Source: Candidatus Symbiothrix sp.
GTDB lineage: Bacteria > Bacteroidota > Bacteroidia > Bacteroidales > Azobacteroidaceae
Direction of reading: 5' to 3'
Length of the DNA: 8,004 nucleotides
NCBI GenBank assembly: GCA_031270925.1
Contig: JAISWY010000108.1
Span: 1-8,004 of the forward strand
This document shows positions 1 through 5,079 of the stretch, piece by piece; position 1 is the first letter of the stretch, and each line of letters opens with the position of its first letter. The notes below the pieces were generated by a model, which ran no database searches, had not been told where the DNA came from, and saw only the letters and a program-made list of their open reading frames with translations. Both the position numbers and the translations under genes were made by a program.

Positions 1-2970
1 ATCGGCATAGATATAATCGCCGTACCAGAGGTTGGATTGCCTAAGCAATTGATTGGGATAGAAGCTGTAACCTTCCGCTTGCATGGCTTGTAGCCATTCC
101 ATGTCCTGCTCGGTGCGAATCATGCCGTCTTTCGGGCCGCCGTTGGGTTTGACCTGACCGTTACCGAAATAATAACTTCCATCGCCTTTATAAGGTTGCT
201 TCAGGTAATATTCATTGATGCTTTTCCCTTCTATGATTCGGGTATCGCCGCCGTCGGATACATAGCCAAGGTTGGATTTATAGACTTGATTGCCATATTC
301 GTCATACGTCCAGCCTTGCTGTAATTTACCTTTGAATTTACTCACACGGTTTTGATTGTATGAAAAATTAGCGGAAATGCCGTAAGTGAGATTGCCGATA
401 CGGTCGCGCCAGCGCAGGCTTGTTTCGATGCCCCGGTTTGTAACTTCGGCGAAGTTTTCACGGGCGGGTGTTTTATTTCCCATTGTTGCGTACATACCCG
501 GACGGTACAAAATCCCGTCGGTTATCTTGTCGTAGAAATCCATTTCTCCGGAAAAGCGATTGTTGAGGATAGTAAAATCCACTCCAAGGTTGGTTTGCGT
601 AACGCTTTCCCAGTGCAGGAGGTTATTAGCCAAGACTGTTTGCGCCAAGCCGTTATTGAGTTTATCGCCGAAAATATAATTGTTGGAACCGTAAGTAGCT
701 TGCCATTCGTAATTGCCGATGCTGTTGTTTCCCAATTTTCCCCAAGAAGCGCGTATTTTGAGATTATCGAAGAACAGATTTTTCATAAAATTTTCTTCGG
801 AAATACGCCAACCGGCCGAAACGGAAGGGAATAGACCCCAACGGTTGTCGGGGGAGAAACGAGAAGAGCCATCGTACCTGATATTCACTTCCAAGAGGTA
901 GCGGGAATTGTATGCGTAGGTAGCGCGTCCAAAAATCGAACGAGAAGCATATCCCCACTGGCTGCCGGTAATGGATTGCATTTCCGTATAAGTGGACAAA
1001 TCCGTCAGCGTTTCGTCAGTTGCGCCTTTTTTCTGAGAATCGGCACTGTAACCCCAGTTGCGCAAGACTTCGTAACCGGCCAAAGCGCCGGTTTCATGCA
1101 AGCCGAAGGTTTTGTTCCACGTCAAGGATTCCAAAATCCGCCAACGGCGCGAACCGTCCACGTAAAAAGCAATTCCCATTTGTTCCAAATTGACAGGCTG
1201 TTCGATTATCGTGTTTTCCCGGAAAGTCCATCTACCGACACGTTTGGCAAGCCATGTATCCTGTCGCCAATTACGGGTAAAATCGAACTCGGAATGAAAA
1301 ACAAAGTCTTTCAACAGCGTGGCGTCGGCAAACATAGCAGTATTGATTTGATCCATTTCGTAGTTGCCGCCCGAATTATTGAGCGCATAGAGGATATTAT
1401 ACGAAGTAGGATCTTCTTCCGGGGCTTCGGGGCCGCCGTATTTACCATCGTAATAAGGATAATTGTCGGGTATTAATTTTTGACCGCCCAAACCGCCGAT
1501 GAAAACATCCACATTGTTACGCGCCAAATCGGTATGATAACCATGCGAGCGATTGCCTATTTTCAGCCAGTTGTTTATATCCACCGAAACGCTGGAACGG
1601 ATAAAGTATTTTTCCAATCCTGTTCCGTCAATTAATCCGGGATTGTCCAGAATACTGCCGGAAAAATTATAGTTCACTTTGTCGGAAGCGCCTACTACCG
1701 ATACGGTATGTTCCTGCATCAGTTTATTTTGAAACATTTCTTTGTACCAGTCGGTATTGGGATAAGCCACGTAATTCGGATAACCCGAAGTTGAGATTCC
1801 GTTGGGATCTTTTTCGGCATTGCGCCATGCTTCAATGGTACCGGCGCTAAAAATTTCACTTTGTCCGACATTGTATGCCGATTCGTTCATCAATTCGAAA
1901 TAATCGGCGCTGTTACTCACTAATTTAATCAGATTGGAGGGCTGGTTTAATGAAAAACTGCCGGAATAATTGACGGTCGTTTTGCCTTTTTGTTCTTCCT
2001 TGGTGGTAATCAGGATAACACCGTTAGCGCCGCGGTTTCCGTAAATGGCGCAGGAAGCAGCATCTTTCAATATTGAGACGGAAGCGACGTCATTGGGATT
2101 CACATCATTCAATGAAAGTTCCATACCGTCCACCAGAATCAAGGGGTCGGAATTGTTCAGAGTTCCAAGGCCGCGGATACGGATATTCGCCCCGTCGCTG
2201 TTGGGACGACCCGAATTTTGCAAGACTTGCAGGCCGGCGCTCATCCCAGACAATGCCATTGACAGGTTGGTCAGCGGGCGCGATTCCATTTCTTTGGCGA
2301 CATCAATAGTGGCGACGGCTCCGGTAAGGTTGATTTTCTTTTGGATGCCATAACCTACGACGACGACTTCATCGAGGAGTTTCTGGTCTTCCCGCATCGT
2401 AATGTGCAAGTTTTCAATTTCGCCTAACCTCATTTCTTTCGATACATATCCGATATAGCTTATTAAAAGGGTGGAATTTACGGGCGCTTCTATTGAAAAT
2501 CTACCATCGACATCGGAGACCGTTCCGTTCCGACTGCCTTTGATAATAATGCTGGCGCCGATGACCGGTTCGCCATTAGTATCTACAACAATGCCCGAAT
2601 AGTTTTTTTGAGATTGAGAAACAGATTTTGCACTTGTCAGCATGATTTGCTTGTCCTTTCCAATGGCATAGAGAATGTTAGTACCATTAAATATTTTCTT
2701 TAATGCAGACTCTATGCTTTCGTTTTGGATGTCTATCGTGATTTTCCTGCCCAAATCGAGGGCGTCATCGCTGTAAAAGAAACTATATCCGCCGCTTTTT
2801 TCGATTTGACGGATAACCTGCTTGATTGACAGATTATCTGCCGAAACCGTAACCTGTGCAAAAGCAGCTGTTTGAACGGCCGCTACAGCAAAGAATAACA
2901 GGCAAGCAAACGCTTTTTTCAATTTAGAATTACTCATAACTTTTTTCGTATTAGAATTGTTTAATGACAT
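1..2970 (-). CDS. SusC-like TonB-dependent outer-membrane receptor with STN domain (3' end outside window)
   Basis: This is an outer-membrane transporter for oligosaccharides, powered by TonB and normally paired with a SusD lipoprotein. The frame is open without a stop or frameshift from the start to base 1, giving 990 codons. Domains, numbered from the ATG at 2970: a signal peptide ending near residue 38 (AAFA|Q); an STN (secretin/TonB N-terminal) domain at about 40-111; a carboxypeptidase-regulatory-like beta-sandwich at about 124-180 (GEPVIGASI, GTVSDVDGRFSI, YIGY); LDEVVVVGYG at about 199-208; a plug at about 208-329 (IRIRGLGTLNNSDPLILVDG, AIYGNRGANGVILITTK); then the beta-barrel. Receptors with STN usually run to about 1,100 residues, so roughly the last tenth is missing. 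An in-frame ATG at 2937 gives a more ordinary 27-residue signal peptide and is an equally possible start; neither has a clear ribosome binding site. The STN domain and the upstream sigma/FecR genes mark this as a signalling receptor. susD is expected beyond the left edge. The substrate cannot be read from the sequence. Confidence 0.96.
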   Translation of the reverse strand, partial: MSLNNSNTKKVMSNSKLKKAFACLLFFAVAAVQTAAFAQVTVSADNLSIKQVIRQIEKSGGYSFFYSDDALDLGRKITIDIQNESIESALKKIFNGTNILYAIGKDKQIMLTSAKSVSQSQKNYSGIVVDTNGEPVIGASIIIKGSRNGTVSDVDGRFSIEAPVNSTLLISYIGYVSKEMRLGEIENLHITMREDQKLLDEVVVVGYGIQKKINLTGAVATIDVAKEMESRPLTNLSMALSGMSAGLQVLQNSGRPNSDGANIRIRGLGTLNNSDPLILVDGMELSLNDVNPNDVASVSILKDAASCAIYGNRGANGVILITTKEEQKGKTTVNYSGSFSLNQPSNLIKLVSNSADYFELMNESAYNVGQSEIFSAGTIEAWRNAEKDPNGISTSGYPNYVAYPNTDWYKEMFQNKLMQEHTVSVVGASDKVNYNFSGSILDNPGLIDGTGLEKYFIRSSVSVDINNWLKIGNRSHGYHTDLARNNVDVFIGGLGGQKLIPDNYPYYDGKYGGPEAPEEDPTSYNILYALNNSGGNYEMDQINTAMFADATLLKDFVFHSEFDFTRNWRQDTWLAKRVGRWTFRENTIIEQPVNLEQMGIAFYVDGSRRWRILESLTWNKTFGLHETGALAGYEVLRNWGYSADSQKKGATDETLTDLSTYTEMQSITGSQWGYASRSIFGRATYAYNSRYLLEVNIRYDGSSRFSPDNRWGLFPSVSAGWRISEENFMKNLFFDNLKIRASWGKLGNNSIGNYEWQATYGSNNYIFGDKLNNGLAQTVLANNLLHWESVTQTNLGVDFTILNNRFSGEMDFYDKITDGILYRPGMYATMGNKTPARENFAEVTNRGIETSLRWRDRIGNLTYGISANFSYNQNRVSKFKGKLQQGWTYDEYGNQVYKSNLGYVSDGGDTRIIEGKSINEYYLKQPYKGDGSYYFGNGQVKPNGGPKDGMIRTEQDMEWLQAMQAEGYSFYPNQLLRQSNLWYGDYIYAD

Positions 2971-2984
2971 TTTTATTATCTTTG
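2957..2984 (+). promoter_or_regulatory. Predicted Bacteroidota promoter (TTG-N17-TATCTTTG) antisense to susC
   Basis: TATCTTTG at 2977-2984 matches the Bacteroidota -7 consensus TAnnTTTG exactly. A TTG at 2957-2959 lies 17 bp upstream, within the 17-23 bp spacing known for this promoter class. It points away from susC, into a gap whose flanking genes are both on the minus strand, so no protein gene explains it. The -7 box overlaps the short palindrome TTTGC-GGC-GCAAA at 2981-2993. Transcription would start at about 2988-2991. The match is seen directly; activity is inferred. Confidence 0.6.
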
Positions 2985-2988
2985 CGGC

Positions 2989-3107
2989 GCAAACAGGGCA
3001 TAAAACAAACTGTTGAAGATAATTTCTTCAAGAATGTTTCGGATTTTACGAATGCCTAACCCTCTTTGTGCGAACGGAATAATGGCTCCAACATTGTTCC
3101 GTTTTTT
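2989..3107 (+). ncRNA. Candidate cis-antisense small RNA opposite the susC leader (DonS-like)
   Basis: This is a predicted RNA of about 120 nt bounded by a TAnnTTTG promoter (2977-2984) and a strong intrinsic terminator (3073-3107), with no open reading frame of note. It contains an internal 7-bp hairpin at 3013-3031 (TTGAAGA, loop TAATT, TCTTCAA). It is fully complementary to the region from about 19 to 137 nt upstream of the susC start at 2970, so it would pair with the susC mRNA leader if transcription comes from further upstream or reads through from fecR. In Bacteroides fragilis, antisense RNAs such as DonS lie opposite the leader of susC homologues in PULs controlled by ECF sigma/anti-sigma pairs and lower their expression. 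This locus has the same arrangement. The 5' end is estimated from the promoter and may be off by several bases. Confidence 0.55.
3073..3107 (+). terminator. Rho-independent terminator of the antisense RNA
   Basis: Bases 3073-3084 pair with 3092-3103 in a 12-bp stem with one T-G wobble and a 7-nt loop (GCTCCAA). A run of six T (3102-3107) follows on the plus strand. On the minus strand the hairpin is preceded by A and not followed by T, so it ends plus-strand transcripts only. No plus-strand protein gene lies upstream, because the preceding 3 kb is susC on the minus strand. That makes it an orphan terminator unless the antisense RNA exists. Confidence 0.8.
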
Positions 3108-3165
3108 AATGGTATTTTCAAGATGTATTCATGATTGACTTTTTTAAGAGTTATATATTATCTAC

Positions 3166-4158
3166 TTATTTATCTCGAATGATTATTGTTGCATCTTTTT
3201 CATGGGAATAACGAACCGGGGAAACAAACGTTATCAGTTGCAGTACGTTTTCCAAATTGTTGTTTTTAATAGTTCCCGAAAAGCGGACATCTTTCAGTTT
3301 ATCCGAAGCAAACCGGATGCGGATGCTGTACATCCGTTCCAGTGTTTTGGCTATGTCTTCCAAACGCTCCTGCTCGAATGTTAATTGATTGTTAATCCAT
3401 GAAATATTTTCCTTGGCGTCCGGTAATACGCTTTTGTTGAATTGTCCGTCACTTTTGGTAATTGTCAGTTTTTCGTTCGGCGCCAAGAGTTTGGATTGCG
3501 CAGGCGAACTTATCCGAATACTGCCTTCAATCAGCGTTGCGGAAATATAATTGTCATCGGGATAAGCCTTAACATCGAAACTCGTACCCAAGGCCTCGAT
3601 AGAAATATCACTTGTTTTTACAATGAATGGTCGCGTTTTATCTTTATTGACTTCAAAATAGGCTTCGCCTTGCAAATAAACAACCCGCTCTTTCTTATTG
3701 TAAGTATTATCGCAGGTCAATGAGCCTGACGAATTGAGCCTGACCAATGTGCCGTCCGGCAAGCGAACATTCGCTTTTTGCCCTATTTCTACCTGAACGC
3801 TCATTTTATTGTTATCCTGTACGGATGTATCGATTGCGGAATAATATCCTAATCCTGTACAAAACAGCGGAATCATTATTGAAGCGGCAATACGCAGGCT
3901 CTTTTTCCATAAGGAAAGTTTTACGGGCGCAGGTTCCGGTTGGGTCGTATGAATTTGCTTTTGCAGTTTCGTCCATATTCGTTCTTCCACTTCTTTTTCG
4001 GGGGTAAAATCCGCTTGTTTCCACGTTTCTTCGTAAAAGCCGGATAGTTGCTCTTCCGCTTCTTTCCGGGAAAACAGTTCTTTCAGTTGAGCGATTTCTT
4101 CGACATTGGCTTGCTTGCGAAGAAATTTCTTTAATAATATGTATGACTTATCCATCAT
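3166..4158 (-). CDS. FecR-family anti-sigma factor
   Basis: This inner-membrane regulator holds the ECF sigma factor inactive and passes on the signal from the STN domain of the outer-membrane receptor. With the start at 4158 (MMDKSY...) it has 330 residues, normal for the Bacteroidota family. The cytoplasmic N-terminal part (about 1-86) is rich in charged residues and should bind sigma. One membrane helix follows at about 87-107 (SLRIAASIMIPLFCTGLGYY). The FecR domain covers about 121-223 (GQKANVRLPDGTLVRLNSSG, VYLQGEAYFEVNKD, PFIVKTSDISIEALGTSFDV). A C-terminal DUF4974-type domain covers about 259-327 (LEDIAKTLERMY, VRFSGTIKNNNLENVLQLI). A longer reading frame reaches ATG 4200, but the extra residues (MLLGIAPPCVYYLY) are atypical. 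The ATG at 4155 is equally possible. It lies 76 bp after the sigma gene and probably shares its transcript. No convincing terminator separates it from susC, so readthrough into the susC leader is plausible. Confidence 0.95.
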   Translation of the reverse strand: MMDKSYILLKKFLRKQANVEEIAQLKELFSRKEAEEQLSGFYEETWKQADFTPEKEVEERIWTKLQKQIHTTQPEPAPVKLSLWKKSLRIAASIMIPLFCTGLGYYSAIDTSVQDNNKMSVQVEIGQKANVRLPDGTLVRLNSSGSLTCDNTYNKKERVVYLQGEAYFEVNKDKTRPFIVKTSDISIEALGTSFDVKAYPDDNYISATLIEGSIRISSPAQSKLLAPNEKLTITKSDGQFNKSVLPDAKENISWINNQLTFEQERLEDIAKTLERMYSIRIRFASDKLKDVRFSGTIKNNNLENVLQLITFVSPVRYSHEKDATIIIRDK

Positions 4159-4211
4159 ATACAAGTAATATACGCAAGGGGGGGCAATTCCTAACAGCAA
4201 GCAAGATATTT

Positions 4212-4227
4212 AACATTATTTAATGTT
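4212..4227. repeat. Short AT-rich palindrome between the sigma and anti-sigma genes
   Basis: AACATTA at 4212-4218 and TAATGTT at 4221-4227 are perfect inverted arms around TT. The element sits directly after the sigma stop codon on the minus strand. It is too AT-rich and lacks a T run, so it is a poor terminator. At most it is a weak processing or stability hairpin in the sigma-fecR transcript. Confidence 0.3.
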
Positions 4228-4234
4228 TAAATAG

Positions 4235-4801
4235 TTATTGTATCTGTAAAAGCATGGCTAAAAAGACGTAGGATGCATTGAGGCGTTTGCGGATATAATT
4301 CAGAGAACGATTGAGTTGCACTTCAACATTTTCTACGGAAACAGAGAGTTTTTCGGCTATTTCCCGATTATTTAACTGTTCCTTGAAATGCAAGAGGAAT
4401 ATTCGTTTTCTGGCTTCGGGAAGTCGGTCAATTAGTTGAAAAATTGTATCTTCCAGCATCCGAGCATCGATGGTTTCCAGTGTAGAAAAATCTTCTTCGC
4501 CCGGATATATTTGGCGAAAATGGCTTTCATAGCGGAAAGACAGGAGCATTTTTTCCGTTTCGCGGAAAACCATATTTTTAGCGATTGTGTAAAGGTAGGC
4601 CGAAAAATCTTTTTCGGGAATAATATCTTCCCGGTGTTCCCAAATCGAAAGGAAAACGTTTTGGGTTATATCTTCCGCTAACAGTTTATCAAAAAGCGTA
4701 TTCAATACGAAAGAATATATTTTCGCATGGTATTTTCGGAAAACAGCTTCAAAAGCCTTTTCACTACCCTGCTTCAGCAAATGAAGCGTTTGTATATTCA
4801 T
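4235..4801 (-). CDS. ECF-type RNA polymerase sigma-70 factor (Bacteroidota PUL family)
   Basis: This sigma factor directs RNA polymerase to PUL promoters when released by its FecR partner. It has 188 residues from the ATG at 4801, the usual size. Region 2 covers about 10-85: GSEKAFEAVFRKYHAKIYSF, then the core-binding and -10 recognition stretch AEDITQNVFLSIWEHR (42-57) and FSAYLYTIAKNMV. Region 4 covers about 124-175: LPEARKRIFLLHFKEQLNN, then the helix-turn-helix REIAEKLSVSVENVEVQLNR and LNYIRKRL. The C-terminus is a short hydrophobic tail (YVFLAMLLQIQ), common in this family. The reading frame continues to ATG 4930, but a good promoter at 4837-4867 would start transcription near 4832, inside that extension. 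I therefore chose 4801, which also fits the family N-terminus (LLKQGSEKAF). ATGs at 4828 and 4819 are less likely. It is the first gene of the minus-strand cluster sigma-fecR-susC. Confidence 0.94.
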   Translation of the reverse strand: MNIQTLHLLKQGSEKAFEAVFRKYHAKIYSFVLNTLFDKLLAEDITQNVFLSIWEHREDIIPEKDFSAYLYTIAKNMVFRETEKMLLSFRYESHFRQIYPGEEDFSTLETIDARMLEDTIFQLIDRLPEARKRIFLLHFKEQLNNREIAEKLSVSVENVEVQLNRSLNYIRKRLNASYVFLAMLLQIQ

Positions 4802-4836
4802 GTCGCACAATGTTACCATTTGATTCATTGATGTAG

Positions 4837-4867
4837 CAAAATTACATGAAAATCTTACGATTTCCAA
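4837..4867 (-). promoter_or_regulatory. Predicted promoter of the sigma/anti-sigma operon
   Basis: On the minus strand TTG (4867-4865) is followed after 20 bp by TAATTTTG (4844-4837), an exact TAnnTTTG -7 box at the expected spacing. Transcription would begin near 4832, leaving a leader of about 30 nt before the ATG at 4801. This looks like a housekeeping-type promoter, so the sigma factor would be made at a basal level instead of depending wholly on itself. The palindrome TGCATGCA (4869-4876) lies directly upstream. Confidence 0.65.
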
Positions 4868-4962
4868 GTGCATGCAATGAAAAAGTTTTTTGACAGAGGA
4901 AAGATAGAAAATAATTTTCAAGATTCCCATAAAAGCATATCAGCAATTGCTTAAAATCATTT

Positions 4963-4994
4963 TTATCCTCTGATTCGATAAATAAACAGTTATC
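4963..4994. promoter_or_regulatory. Alternating TTATC/GATAA half-sites in the divergent control region
   Basis: TTATC (4963-4967), GATAA (4977-4981) and TTATC (4990-4994) form two overlapping inverted repeats with 9-bp and 8-bp spacers, so the half-sites recur every 13-14 bp. They lie between the divergent sigma and GH3 promoters. They could be an operator, but five-base AT-rich arms arise easily by chance here. Confidence 0.2.
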
Positions 4995-5040
4995 AAACCA
5001 TTTTTACACAGATATAAACCTAAAAAATCAATGTTGTGCA

Positions 5041-5048
5041 TAATTTTG
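5041..5048 (+). promoter_or_regulatory. Predicted -7 box for the GH3-esterase operon
   Basis: TAATTTTG matches TAnnTTTG exactly and lies 31 bp before the ATG at 5080, so transcription would start near 5053. No TTG is found at the expected 17-23 bp upstream, so it may need an activator. It sits within the imperfect palindrome TGCATAATTTTGCA (5037-5050). The box is the same octamer as the one driving the sigma gene. Confidence 0.5.
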
Positions 5049-5079
5049 CACTCTGATTTTTTTGATAAACAATAAACAG

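Noticed and set aside
976..1476. 166-codon plus-strand open frame
   Set aside because: It lies wholly inside the susC coding sequence on the other strand, has no recognisable domain and no promoter signal; it is a shadow of the receptor gene.
1..2970. Possible frameshift or decay in the receptor gene
   Set aside because: I found no in-frame stop over the 990 codons, and domain order and motifs are continuous; the gene is only cut by the window edge.
4212..4227. Palindrome after the sigma gene as a terminator
   Set aside because: The stem is short and almost all A/T, with no T run in the direction of transcription; sigma and fecR are probably co-transcribed.
4802..4930. N-terminal extension of the sigma factor to ATG 4930
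   Set aside because: The extra 43 residues do not resemble the family, and a good promoter (4837-4867) lies within the extension.
5062..5079. TTG start for the GH3 enzyme
   Set aside because: It would leave a leader of only about 9 nt after the predicted transcript start, and the ATG at 5080 gives a normal signal peptide.
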